DNA of 64,000 nucleotides from Nocardia cyriacigeorgica (lineage in GTDB: Bacteria > Actinomycetota > Actinomycetes > Mycobacteriales > Mycobacteriaceae), in the NCBI RefSeq assembly GCF_010858045.1, contig NZ_JAAGVC010000017.1, positions 42,942 through 106,941 of the forward strand, given 5' to 3'. Shown here piece after piece: positions 36,057 through 44,416 of the stretch (the stretch's first letter is position 1; each line of letters opens with the position of its first letter). A program made the position numbers and the translations under genes. The notes below the pieces were generated by a model. That model saw nothing but the letters and a program-made list of their open reading frames with translations, was not told the DNA's origin and made no database searches.

Positions 36057-36368
36057 CTATTCGCTCTTGCCCAGCGCGTCGGCGATGGCCTGGTCCTGGC
36101 TCTCCAGGGAGGTGGCCGTATTCGTGGCACCGGTGCCCATCGCGGACAGCGTGGTGCTGAGAATTTCGACCGCTGTGAGGGCCTTTTCCGCGCCGGGGGT
36201 GTAGTTACCAGCGAAGCTCTGGCCGATTTCGTCGCCGCCCCAGCATTCGCCTTCGGCATCCAGCGCGGACTTCAGGGTGCTCAGGGCATCGGCCACCTGG
36301 GTGGCCAGGCTCTGGAACCCCGGTTCGGTGGCCTTGATCGCTTCCGGATCGGCTTTCAACATACTCAT
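36057..36368 (-). CDS. WXG100-family protein (type VII secretion substrate type)
   Basis: A 103-residue helical-hairpin protein. ECWGGDEIGQSFAGNYTPGAE (about 41-61) contains the WGG turn equivalent to WXG and the downstream Y/E positions of ESX substrates; heptad-like helices flank it. Such proteins usually form dimers and are exported by ESX systems or accompany them. ATG 36368 overlaps the YbaB-family stop by 1 nt, and no ESX ATPase, EccB/C/D or mycosin is in the window. Confidence 0.83.
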   Translation of the reverse strand: MSMLKADPEAIKATEPGFQSLATQVADALSTLKSALDAEGECWGGDEIGQSFAGNYTPGAEKALTAVEILSTTLSAMGTGATNTATSLESQDQAIADALGKSE

Positions 36369-36892
36369 CAACGGCCACCCTCGAGGTAGCTGCGGTTGCG
36401 GTAGTACTCGTCTTCGTCTTCGTCATCCAGCGGCGCCTGCGCGGACGGCGGCGGCGGGGCGTCCTGCACGAGCGGCGGCTCCGGGATGAGCTTGTCGACC
36501 AGGTCGCGGATGCTCGGCGCGCCGGGGACCAGATCGGGCAGGTCGGGCAGATCGTCGGCGGCGGCTTCGACGGAGGCGAAGGCCTGCTGCGACACCTGCA
36601 CGCCTTCGCGGGCGGCGGCCTGCACGGCCTCGGTGATCGAGCGGCTCAGCCGTTCGGGAGTGGACCGCTTGAACGCTTCCGGTTCGATGTGCACGTCGAG
36701 CGGGATGCCTGCGGCATTGCTCGTCACCCGAACCAGGTTGTCCGACGACCACGCGGAGACCTGAGCGGTGGCGATGCGCTGCTGGGCGGCGGCCAGATCC
36801 TGGCGCTGCCGTTCGAAGGTCTCGAGCATGTCGCCGACCTGCGCGCGCAACGCGTCGTTGCGCGAGCGTATGGCCTCGCGGTCGTCATTCAT
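36368..36892 (-). CDS. YbaB/EbfC-family protein linked to a WXG100 gene
   Basis: A 174-residue protein. The first about 105 residues form a YbaB-like domain (long helix MLETFERQRQDLAAAQQRIATAQVSAWSSDNLVRVTSNAAGIPLDVHIEPEAF), a fold of nucleoid-associated proteins. The rest is an acidic, Pro-rich tail with APPLDDEDEDEYY-like composition. In Nocardia and Rhodococcus such proteins often precede WXG100 genes, where they probably act as partner proteins and not as DNA binders. Its stop overlaps the WXG100 ATG. Confidence 0.8.
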   Translation of the reverse strand: MNDDREAIRSRNDALRAQVGDMLETFERQRQDLAAAQQRIATAQVSAWSSDNLVRVTSNAAGIPLDVHIEPEAFKRSTPERLSRSITEAVQAAAREGVQVSQQAFASVEAAADDLPDLPDLVPGAPSIRDLVDKLIPEPPLVQDAPPPPSAQAPLDDEDEDEYYRNRSYLEGGR

Positions 36893-37008
36893 CGCCTACC
36901 CCTGTTCGCCAGACTCGGTCCGTATATCCATTTCGACGCGGCCGGCCTGCGTTCGGTTCCATCGAATTCGCCGCCTGCTGTGATCCGGGCCGATCGGCCA
37001 CCAGTTTG

Positions 37009-37749
37009 TCACAGCAACAGCACGTCGATCATGACGGAACCGAGGCATACCGCCACCACGATGAGCAGGGCGAACGCATCCGCGCGGCGGGGCGAACCCG
37101 GGTTGGCGGTGAGCTGCCCGGTGCCGCCGCGCGCGGTGATCGCCTCACCCAATTCGCCCGCGCGGCGGGTGGATACCGCCATGGCGGCGGTCAGGATGTC
37201 GATCAGCCCGTTGTCGGCGGCGCGGTGCAGCAGATCATCTTTGGGGCGCAGGCGGCGGGCGGCGTGCAGCACCCGGATCTCGTCGATCAGCAACGGCAGG
37301 CCACGCAACGTCAGCGCGACGACCACCGCCCACTCGTCCACCGGAACGCGCAGCCTGCGCAGCGGCGCGCCCAGCTTGGCCAGCGCGGGCGCGATCTCGC
37401 TCATCGGGGTGGTCCAGGCGATGAGGAAGGAGGCGGCCACCAAGATCAGGCTGAATACCAGGACCTGGGCGAAGCGCAGCACGGCCGCGCCGCCGACGGG
37501 CACATTGACCAGCCCGCCGATCGCGGCGAGCCCCCAGAACCACCACGGCAGCCGTGGCAGCGTGCCGAGCGGCAGCCGGGCGAGCACGCCGACCAGCACC
37601 AGGAATCCGGTCATGATGCCGAGCACCGGCCAGGTCGGCCACAGCATCAGCACCACGCTGATCAGGAAGACCCCGATCATCTTGGTTCCGGCCCAGAGTC
37701 GATGGATGGGGCTGTCCACCGGGACCTGCCGCAGCAGCACGAGGCTCAT
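37009..37749 (-). CDS. ECF transporter transmembrane (T) component
   Basis: A 246-residue membrane protein with five to six helices. The coupling helices contain the two family Ala-Arg-Gly/Arg motifs, LRGLPLLIDEIRVLHAARRL (about 155-175) and AITARGGTGQL (near 214). These link the energising ATPases to a substrate-binding S component. ATG 37749 overlaps the stop of the upstream ATPase gene by 4 nt. The pair resembles Rv2325c-Rv2326c of M. tuberculosis. The substrate (a vitamin or metal in this class) cannot be read from the sequence. Confidence 0.88.
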   Translation of the reverse strand: MSLVLLRQVPVDSPIHRLWAGTKMIGVFLISVVLMLWPTWPVLGIMTGFLVLVGVLARLPLGTLPRLPWWFWGLAAIGGLVNVPVGGAAVLRFAQVLVFSLILVAASFLIAWTTPMSEIAPALAKLGAPLRRLRVPVDEWAVVVALTLRGLPLLIDEIRVLHAARRLRPKDDLLHRAADNGLIDILTAAMAVSTRRAGELGEAITARGGTGQLTANPGSPRRADAFALLIVVAVCLGSVMIDVLLL

Positions 37750-39857
37750 GACTGCCCTCCCTGCTCCATCCGCCACGCGGTGCCAGGCAGGGGCTGGGGA
37801 TGCGCGGTCTCGGCGGGCCGGCGCAGCGTTTCCGCGGCCGCGTGCACCGATTCGGCGATCCGGCCGTCGCGCAGGTGCACCGTGCGGTCGCAGATGGCGG
37901 CCACATCCTCGACGTCGTGTGAGATCACGATGAGCGTCAGCCCCGAATCCCGCAGCCGGGCCAGCAGATCGACGATATCGGCGCGGCCCTCCGGATCCAG
38001 CCCGGCCAGCGGCTCGTCCAGCACCACCACCTGCGGCCGGCTGGCCACGATCGCGGCGAGCACCACGCGTTTGGCCTGCCCACCGCTGAGTTCCTCGATC
38101 GACCGGGCAGCCAGCGAACGATCCAAGCCCACCGCGTCCAGGGCACGCCCGACCGCACCGGATCCGGTGGCCCGGCCGCCCCAATCGGCGATCTCGGCGC
38201 CGACGGTCTGTCGCTGTAGTTGCAGCCGGGAATGCTGGAACGCCAGCTCGACCCGGCCGATCTGCGAGCTGACGGGCTTGCCGGACAGCTCGCAGCGGCC
38301 CCCGCTCGGCTTGATCAACCCGGCCATGATCCAGGCCAGCGTGGATTTGCCCGAGCCGTTGCCGCCGACCACCAGCAGCGCCTCGCCGCGGTGCACCGTC
38401 AAATCGACACCGTGCAGCGCGGGCGCCTGCCACGGTGTGCCCCGGTTGTAGGTGTGGCGGATATCGCGCAGCTGCATGATCGGCTCACCCATCGGCCGTC
38501 GGCGCAGATCGTGGCGCGGTTTGGGCCAGCCCGGCAGATGCCGCACCGCCCGGCCACCGGACAGATGCACGACGCGATCGGCGGCGGCCGCATCGGCCTC
38601 GTGGTGGGTCACCAGAACGACGGCCATCCGGTGCCGTTTCGGCAGTGCGGCCAGCAGGGCGACCAGCTCGCGGCGCCCGTCCGGGTCGATCATCGAGGTC
38701 GCTTCGTCGGCGATGAGCAGCGCGGGCCGCCGCGCCAGCGCCGCCGCGACCGCGAGCCGCTGCTGCTGGCCGCCGGAAAGCGCCGCGGTTTCCCGCTCGC
38801 CCATGCCATCGAGCCCGACCTCGCGCAGCAGCCCCTCCACGTCGACCTGTTCGGCCAGTGCGGCGGGCAGCCCCCACACCACGTCGTCGGCGACCAGGAC
38901 GCCGAGGGTCTGGCTTTCCGGTCGTTGCAGCACCAGTGCGGTGCCGCCGAGATGGCCGAGGCCGGCCGAGCCCGGCCGCTCGACGGTGCCGGACGACGGC
39001 GGCAGCCCGGCCAGCAGCCGGGTCAGCGTCGATTTGCCGGAGCCGTTGTGGCCGACCACCGCCACGAATTCGCCGACGTCGACGGTGAGGTCGATGCCAC
39101 TCAACGCGTCGGTGTGGGCCCCGGGATAGCGGTAGCCGGCCGCGCGCATGGTCACCGGCAGGGGCGCCACCGGCCGGTCGTCGGCCGGGGCGTCGAGCCG
39201 ATCGGTGCCGGGCAGCCAGGCCAGCCGATCCAGGACCGATCCGAGAACGAACCAGGAGATGAGGGCGGTGAGCACGGTGCCGAACAGCACGCCGCCACCG
39301 ACGTAGATCCACCAGAAGCGCAGCACCACTTCGGTCACATCGGCGACGCCATTGCCGAGGGGTTCCAGTTGCGGAGCCCGCCCGGCCAGATCCTTCACAC
39401 CATCGGAGGTATTGCGGATAGTGTCGAACAGCAGGTTGCGCGCTTGGGAGAACACCAGCAGGAACCCGATCGAGAACGCCGCCCAGGCCAGGCCGGCGAG
39501 CACGGCCAGCCCGAGGACGGCGACGATGCCGCCGCCTCGGCGTTTGACCCCGCCGATGATGCCGCCGATGGTGGCCGAGGCCGCCATGCCGGTGGCCGGG
39601 AGCAATCCGGCGGCGACGAAGGTGACGAGGGCGGCCGCGATGGTCGTGGTGGCCACGGCGCGGAAGCGGTAACGATGGGCCAGCAGTCCGAGCGGTACCG
39701 CGGCGACCAGTTGCAGGGCGGTGGCCAGCGGGACCACCGAACCGATCGTCACCAAACCGACGGTGACACCACCGAGGACGGCGCCGGTGGCCAGCTCGAT
39801 CGGCCGTAACGGGCCGTGTTCGCCGCGCGGGGCCGAGTCGGTGGACACATCACTCAC
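37746..39857 (-). CDS. Fused ECF-type double ABC ATPase with N-terminal membrane domain
   Basis: A 703-residue protein. Residues about 20-205 form a six-helix membrane domain, which could serve as a built-in S-like component. Two complete ABC ATPases follow: Walker A GHNGSGKST (269-277) with signature LSGGQQQR and Walker B LLIADEATS, then GGNGSGKST (498-506) with LSGGQAKR and VVLDEPLAG. This is the layout of Rv2326c in M. tuberculosis. The start is GTG 39857. It is divergent from the CDF gene, with only 55 bp between starts. The last residues overlap the T-component gene. Confidence 0.9.
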   Translation of the reverse strand: MSDVSTDSAPRGEHGPLRPIELATGAVLGGVTVGLVTIGSVVPLATALQLVAAVPLGLLAHRYRFRAVATTTIAAALVTFVAAGLLPATGMAASATIGGIIGGVKRRGGGIVAVLGLAVLAGLAWAAFSIGFLLVFSQARNLLFDTIRNTSDGVKDLAGRAPQLEPLGNGVADVTEVVLRFWWIYVGGGVLFGTVLTALISWFVLGSVLDRLAWLPGTDRLDAPADDRPVAPLPVTMRAAGYRYPGAHTDALSGIDLTVDVGEFVAVVGHNGSGKSTLTRLLAGLPPSSGTVERPGSAGLGHLGGTALVLQRPESQTLGVLVADDVVWGLPAALAEQVDVEGLLREVGLDGMGERETAALSGGQQQRLAVAAALARRPALLIADEATSMIDPDGRRELVALLAALPKRHRMAVVLVTHHEADAAAADRVVHLSGGRAVRHLPGWPKPRHDLRRRPMGEPIMQLRDIRHTYNRGTPWQAPALHGVDLTVHRGEALLVVGGNGSGKSTLAWIMAGLIKPSGGRCELSGKPVSSQIGRVELAFQHSRLQLQRQTVGAEIADWGGRATGSGAVGRALDAVGLDRSLAARSIEELSGGQAKRVVLAAIVASRPQVVVLDEPLAGLDPEGRADIVDLLARLRDSGLTLIVISHDVEDVAAICDRTVHLRDGRIAESVHAAAETLRRPAETAHPQPLPGTAWRMEQGGQS

Positions 39858-39896
39858 GGCACAAGTCTGCCAGCCCGGATCGAGGGTGTTGCATCC

Positions 39897-39912
39897 ATGC
39901 GCATGTACGCAT
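39897..39912. promoter_or_regulatory. Palindrome ATGCG-N6-CGCAT next to the CDF start
   Basis: ATGCGCATGTACGCAT is a 5-6-5 palindrome ending directly before the ATG at 39913, in the 55-bp divergent gap shared with the ECF operon. It is a plausible operator for a metal-responsive repressor, but none is encoded alongside. Confidence 0.45.
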
Positions 39913-40839
39913 ATGTTGTCAGGTGTGGGACATGATCATTCGCATGGGATAGCGCCGGAGAGCGCGTCCGGGAAGTACCTGAGCCGGCTGGGCCTGGCGC
40001 TGGCCATCGGCATCGGATTCATGCTGGTCGAGTTCGCGGTGGCGTTCACCACCGGCTCGCTGGCGCTGCTGTCGGATGCCGCGCACATGCTCACCGATGT
40101 GGTGGGCATCGGCATGGCGCTGTCGGCCATTCTGCTGGCCCGGCGCAGCCGCCCCACCTACACCCGCACCTTCGGCTACTACCGGGCCGAGGTGATCGCG
40201 GCGTTGGCCAATGCGGTGCTGTTGTTCCTGGTGGCGGGCTATGTGCTCTACGAGGCGCTGGCCCGCGTCGGTGAACCGCCGGAGGTGCCGGGATGGCCGG
40301 TGCTGATCGTCGGCGTGGTCGGATTGCTGGCCAATGTGGCCTCGTTCCTGCTGCTGCGCAGCGGCGCCAAGGAGAGCCTGAACGTGCGCGGCGCCTACCT
40401 CGAGGTATTCGCCGACATGATCGGCTCGTTCGGCGTGCTGCTGTCGGCGGCCATCACCATCACCACCGGCTGGCGGTACGCGGACATGATCATCGGTGTC
40501 GCGATCGGCCTGTGGGTGCTGCCACGCACCTATGTGCTGGCGAAGCGGTCGCTGCGGATCCTGTTCCAGCACAGCCCCGAGGAACTCGACGTCGAACAGG
40601 TCGCCGCCGAACTCGGCGCCGTCGAGGGCGTGGCCGACGTGCACGACCTGCACGTGTGGACCCTCACCTCCGGCATGGAGGTCGCCTCCGCGCACATCAC
40701 CACCGCCGACGGCGCCAGCGGCGATCACGTGCTGCGCGCCGCCCAGCACGTGCTGGCCGAGCGGTTCCACATCAGCCATGCCACGCTCCAGGTCGAAACC
40801 CCCGACAGCGCACGTCGGTGCGCGGAGCTGTCCTGGTAA
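39913..40839 (+). CDS. Cation diffusion facilitator (CDF/CzcD-type metal exporter)
   Basis: A 308-residue antiporter exporting zinc or a similar divalent cation against protons. It has a His-rich N-terminus (GHDHSHG, about 6-12), six transmembrane helices, and the metal-site Asp/His pairs ALLSDAAHMLTDVVGI (helix II) and YLEVFADMIGSFGVL (helix V). The cytoplasmic C-terminal domain (about 215-308) contains VHDLHVWTL and SHATLQVE. These HxxxD/DxxxD patterns fit Zn exporters of the CzcD/ZitB type. ATG 39913 and GTG 39925 are both possible; no Shine-Dalgarno sequence is obvious. Confidence 0.92.
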   Translation: MLSGVGHDHSHGIAPESASGKYLSRLGLALAIGIGFMLVEFAVAFTTGSLALLSDAAHMLTDVVGIGMALSAILLARRSRPTYTRTFGYYRAEVIAALANAVLLFLVAGYVLYEALARVGEPPEVPGWPVLIVGVVGLLANVASFLLLRSGAKESLNVRGAYLEVFADMIGSFGVLLSAAITITTGWRYADMIIGVAIGLWVLPRTYVLAKRSLRILFQHSPEELDVEQVAAELGAVEGVADVHDLHVWTLTSGMEVASAHITTADGASGDHVLRAAQHVLAERFHISHATLQVETPDSARRCAELSW

Positions 40840-40866
40840 TCGACACTTTCGGCCATACTGTTGTCC

Positions 40867-41916
40867 ATGGTGGACAGTCCGGTACGCGACTGGGATTTCC
40901 CGCGCGGTGTGGCCAGCGTGGCCTTGCTCACCGGTTACGCCGGTGAGCACGGCATTTCCGTGGCACGGATGCTCGACGGCACCGGGCTGACCGAACCGAT
41001 CCTGCACGACCCGGACGCCCAGATCGACGCACGGACCGAGCTCACCGTGGTCCGCAACCTGGTCGGGGCGCTGCCCGACCATCCGGCGCTCGGCGTCGAG
41101 GTCGGCCGCCGCTACCGGATCACCACCTTCGGCATCTTCGGCTTCGCCTGCATCAGCAGTCCGACGCTGGGCGAGGCCATCGCCTTCGCGCTGCGCTACC
41201 TGGACCTGAGCTTCACCTTCTGCCTGCCCGCGACCGAGTTGCGCGACAGCGAGTTCATCGCGTGGGTGCACGCCGAATCGGTCCCCGCCGACGTGCGTCA
41301 GTTCCTCATCGAGCGGGACGTGACCGCCATGCATCAGGTGATGAGCGATCTCGTCGGCCGCCATCTGCCGCTCATCAGGGCCGAATTCTCGTTCCCAGAA
41401 CCGGATTACGCCGATCGAATCGCCGATATCACCGTGGTCCGGCCACGCTTCGACCGCCCGCACAATCTGTTCGCGATCGACCCGGCCATCCTCGATCAGC
41501 CCCTCCCCCAAGCCAACGAACACACCCTCGCCATCTGCCTCGCCCAATGCCGCGATCTCGTCCATCGCCGCCGCGCCCGCACCGGCATCGCCGCCGAAGT
41601 CCGCTCCCGCCTCATCCCGCACGGCGGCACCGACGGCCTGGCCGCCCCACCCGGAATCGATGCGGTGGCCCGCGATCTCAACATGAGCACCCGCACCCTG
41701 CGTCGCCACCTGGACGCCGCGGGCACCAGCTACCGCGCACTGCTGGACGAAATGCGCCGCGCCCTGGCCGAGGAAATGCTCAGCACCACACCACTGTCGG
41801 TGAGCGACGTGGCGATTCGCCTGGGATACGCGGAAGCATCGACATTCATCTACGCGTTCAAACGGTGGACGGGGACCACACCCGCGGCGTATCGGAGGCA
41901 ACGTGTCCGCGTCTGA
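40867..41916 (+). CDS. AraC-family regulator with arabinose-binding-like N-terminal domain
   Basis: A 349-residue regulator. The N-terminal about 230 residues (FPRGVASVALLTGYAGEHGISVARMLDGTGL, then YRITTFGIFGFACISSPTLGEAIAFALRYLDL) match the AraC-associated Arabinose_bd type seen in OruR-like proteins. The C-terminus has the AraC double helix-turn-helix: DAVARDLNMSTRTLRRHLDAAGTSYRALLDEMRRALAEEML, then VSDVAIRLGYAEASTFIYAFKRWTGTTPAAYR. ATG 40867 is preferred over TTG 40861. It is downstream of the CDF gene with a 27-bp gap; control of that gene is not implied. Confidence 0.88.
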   Translation: MVDSPVRDWDFPRGVASVALLTGYAGEHGISVARMLDGTGLTEPILHDPDAQIDARTELTVVRNLVGALPDHPALGVEVGRRYRITTFGIFGFACISSPTLGEAIAFALRYLDLSFTFCLPATELRDSEFIAWVHAESVPADVRQFLIERDVTAMHQVMSDLVGRHLPLIRAEFSFPEPDYADRIADITVVRPRFDRPHNLFAIDPAILDQPLPQANEHTLAICLAQCRDLVHRRRARTGIAAEVRSRLIPHGGTDGLAAPPGIDAVARDLNMSTRTLRRHLDAAGTSYRALLDEMRRALAEEMLSTTPLSVSDVAIRLGYAEASTFIYAFKRWTGTTPAAYRRQRVRV

Positions 41917-42001
41917 TGCGATCGGTACCCGCACTGGCCGGATACGCGAAACCCACTGGAGCCCATCGATTTGTCGGTGCCGCGCTGTAGCGTCACCGGC
42001 C

Positions 42002-42988
42002 ATGCCGGAGCAGCGGTCGAACCCGCACGATGCGTACTTCCGAAAGGTCATGGCACGCCCCGAGAACGCGGCAAGCGAACTACGTGCCGTGCTCCCCGAG
42101 AAGATCAGTACTCGCATCGATTGGCCCGCTCTACAGCTCCAGCCGGGTAGCTTCGTCTCGCCAGACCTCCGCAACCGATACAGCGACCTGCTGTTCCGCA
42201 CTCGCCTCGACGGGCACCCCGCCTACATCTACCTGCTCGTCGAACATCAGTCGAGCAGCGACCGGTTCATGGCCTTCCGGATGCTGGAATACATGGTCGC
42301 GATCTGGCGGCAACACCTGGCCCAGAACCCCAGCACCTCCAAGCCGAACACATTGCCGGCGATCATCCCGCTGGTTGTACACAACGCCGCAGATGGCACC
42401 CGCTGGTCCCACCCCACCGAGGTCGCCGACCTGATCGATCTCGACCCCGCCGCCCGCGACGCCCTTGGCCCCCATCTGCCGCGGTTGCGGTTCCTGCTCG
42501 ACGATATCGCCGCTATCGACCCGGCCGCGCTGCGTGACCGCGACCTCACCCCCGCGACCAGGGTGTTGCTGGTGTTGCAACGCATCGCACCCAAGAACAC
42601 CGCGCTGGGAAACGATATGCTGGACTGGTTCGAAGACCTGCACGCCCTGGAGGCCGGGCCCGACCCCCTTGGCGACTACCTGACCGTACTGACCTACATC
42701 ATGACGGTCAGCGAAACCGCCGAGGCCGATATCGCGGCGGTATTCGAACGGCTCGGCCCACGAGCGAAGGAGGCGATCGTGACGACGGCGGAGATGATCG
42801 AGGCACGCGGGGAAGCACGGGGAGAAGCACGAGGCCGCGCGGAAACTCTACTCGAGCAGATGACCGCCAAATTCGGCCCGCTGCCCGCCGGGGTGATCCA
42901 CAAAGTCCGATCAGCCAGCCCGGCGCAGGTGCGAGCCTGGACGATGCGGGTACTGACCGCGAGCACCCCGGACGAAACGCTCGCGTGA
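42002..42988 (+). CDS. Rpn family PD-(D/E)XK nuclease (recombination-promoting type)
   Basis: A 328-residue protein of the Rpn/YhgA family, formerly called putative transposases. The nuclease core is visible: SDLLFRTRLDGHPAYIYLLVEHQSSSDRFMAFRMLEYM (about 61-98), with D62 and the EHQ (81-83) in the D-ExQ variant of PD-(D/E)XK sites. The second half has LLVLQRIAPKNTALGNDMLDWF and a tandem EARGEARGEARGRAE stretch near residue 262, followed by a helical tail. The family includes enzymes that promote RecA-independent recombination and anti-phage factors. The ATG at 42002 gives a normal family start. Single copy, no adjacent integrase or IS, no cotranscribed partner. Confidence 0.88.
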   Translation: MPEQRSNPHDAYFRKVMARPENAASELRAVLPEKISTRIDWPALQLQPGSFVSPDLRNRYSDLLFRTRLDGHPAYIYLLVEHQSSSDRFMAFRMLEYMVAIWRQHLAQNPSTSKPNTLPAIIPLVVHNAADGTRWSHPTEVADLIDLDPAARDALGPHLPRLRFLLDDIAAIDPAALRDRDLTPATRVLLVLQRIAPKNTALGNDMLDWFEDLHALEAGPDPLGDYLTVLTYIMTVSETAEADIAAVFERLGPRAKEAIVTTAEMIEARGEARGEARGRAETLLEQMTAKFGPLPAGVIHKVRSASPAQVRAWTMRVLTASTPDETLA

Positions 42989-43065
42989 ACGGGACCATGG
43001 GTCCATACAACCCAGCGATGCCGGGTGTCCGCGAAGGGCGATCCGGGTGATCGTATGAAAGCCGT

Positions 43066-43248
43066 TCAGGCGGCGGCGAATTCGCCGATAGCGATGCCGG
43101 CCGTGAAGGCTGCCCACTCGGTCGGGGTGAAGTTCCAGGTGGTGTCGCCGGAGCGTACGAGGACGGTAGTCGGGGCTTGTTCGATGTGAGGCAGTCCGGC
43201 GCGGCGCTCTGACGTCTGATTGGCAACTGCGGACAGAAAGGTCGCCAA
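43066..43248 (-). pseudogene. DUF397 protein, degenerate N-terminus
   Basis: Its second half is a clear DUF397 domain (TVLVRSGDTTWNFTPTEWAAFTAGIAIGEF), but the conserved opening of that family (WRKSSYS...CVEVA) is absent. The preceding codons can be read further upstream without a stop to about 43340 but give no family match and no ATG or GTG start. DUF397 genes normally sit beside an XRE-DUF5753 regulator, and none is present, so this looks like a decayed remnant. Start TTG 43248 has GGAGA directly against it. Confidence 0.55.
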
Positions 43249-43379
43249 TCTCCGCTGCGGCCGCGATTGGTGGCGGTCTTCCCTGACTTCGGGTTCTACC
43301 AGCGGCAGGCCGCCCCACCGGACTATTCCGATTGTGATCCTGGATCACCGCTGATCACGGCCGCAGGGCATCCACTGCC

Positions 43380-44165
43380 TCAGTACGGCGCGACGCCGAT
43401 CCAGCCGCCCATCGGCACGCTGCGGAAATGTGTTGTCAGGGTGTGGTTCTCGTCGATGACGTGTAGGGCGACGGCCGGGTCCGGCGCGTAGTCCATGACG
43501 TGGTCGGGGAGGGCGAGTTCCCATTCGCCGCCGAGCACCGACGCCGTGCTCGGGGCGACGAGCAGGGGTTTGCCGGCGAAGGTGGTGGTGGCGGCGGAGT
43601 GGGCGTGGCCGGTGAGGACGCCGAGGATGCGGTCGTCGGCGGCTACCAGCTCGGCCAGGCGATCGGGATCGGCGAGGGCGATCTCGTCGACCACCGGGCT
43701 GTAGAGGTGGGCGGGGGGATGGTGCAGGGCCAGCAGGATCGGGTCGCCCGCGGGGGCGTCGGCGAGGACGCCGCGCAGCCAGTCGTAGGTCTCGTCGGTG
43801 AGTTGACCGCTGGGTTCGCCGGGGATGCTGGAATCGAGCAGGACGACCGTCAGCGGGCCGACGCGGTGAGCGTGGTTGATCGGTTCGGTCGAGGACGGCA
43901 CCCCGAGCAGGACCTCGCGGAACGCGCCGCGATCGTCGTGGTTGCCGGGGAGGGCGTAGACGGGGATGTCGGCCTGAAGGGCGATCCGCGCTTCCGCGTA
44001 CTGGTCGGCTTTGCCGGAATCGGTGACGTCGCCGGTTACCAGGATCGCGTCGGGTCGCCGGCGTAGATCGGCCAGGTAGGCCATGACCCGCTCCGCGCGT
44101 TCGACGTTGCGGGGTCCGAGATCGAAGTGTGTGTCGCTGACCTGAGCCACCAGGATCATGCCCAT
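43380..44165 (-). CDS. Metallophosphoesterase (CpdA-like phosphodiesterase)
   Basis: A 261-residue calcineurin-like phosphoesterase. The metal-binding motifs are in order: SDTHFD (D-x-H), ILVTGDVTDSG (GDxxD), LPGNHDDRG (GNHD), LALHHPPAH and GHAHSA (GHxH). This set matches the 3',5'-cyclic nucleotide phosphodiesterase (CpdA/Icc) group, which fits with the adenylate cyclase encoded nearby at 45259. No signal peptide. ATG 44165 or ATG 44159; the ribosome site is weak for both. Confidence 0.9.
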   Translation of the reverse strand: MGMILVAQVSDTHFDLGPRNVERAERVMAYLADLRRRPDAILVTGDVTDSGKADQYAEARIALQADIPVYALPGNHDDRGAFREVLLGVPSSTEPINHAHRVGPLTVVLLDSSIPGEPSGQLTDETYDWLRGVLADAPAGDPILLALHHPPAHLYSPVVDEIALADPDRLAELVAADDRILGVLTGHAHSAATTTFAGKPLLVAPSTASVLGGEWELALPDHVMDYAPDPAVALHVIDENHTLTTHFRSVPMGGWIGVAPY

Positions 44166-44416
44166 CTGCTTTCTCTGGGGGATCGCTCCAATGCGAAACA
44201 GAGTGCACCGCACCTCCCGCAGTGCCGTGTTTCAGGCTAGTTGACCAGCGGAATTGTTGTCGTCATGAGGCTCACCACCACGATTTCCGTTACCGTGCGA
44301 CCGCGTTGCGCCTCACAGTCGATTTCCCAGCGAGCAGCGGCGCTGTCTGCTGGTGACCGCGGCCGGCTGTGTCAGGAACGCCTGCTGACCGCACCTCGAT
44401 CAGGCGAGGTGCTCGG

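Noticed and set aside
44166..44416. Possible small gene between the phosphoesterase and RluA genes.
   Set aside because: Short frames here have no ribosome site and no recognisable sequence; the 251-bp gap appears non-coding.
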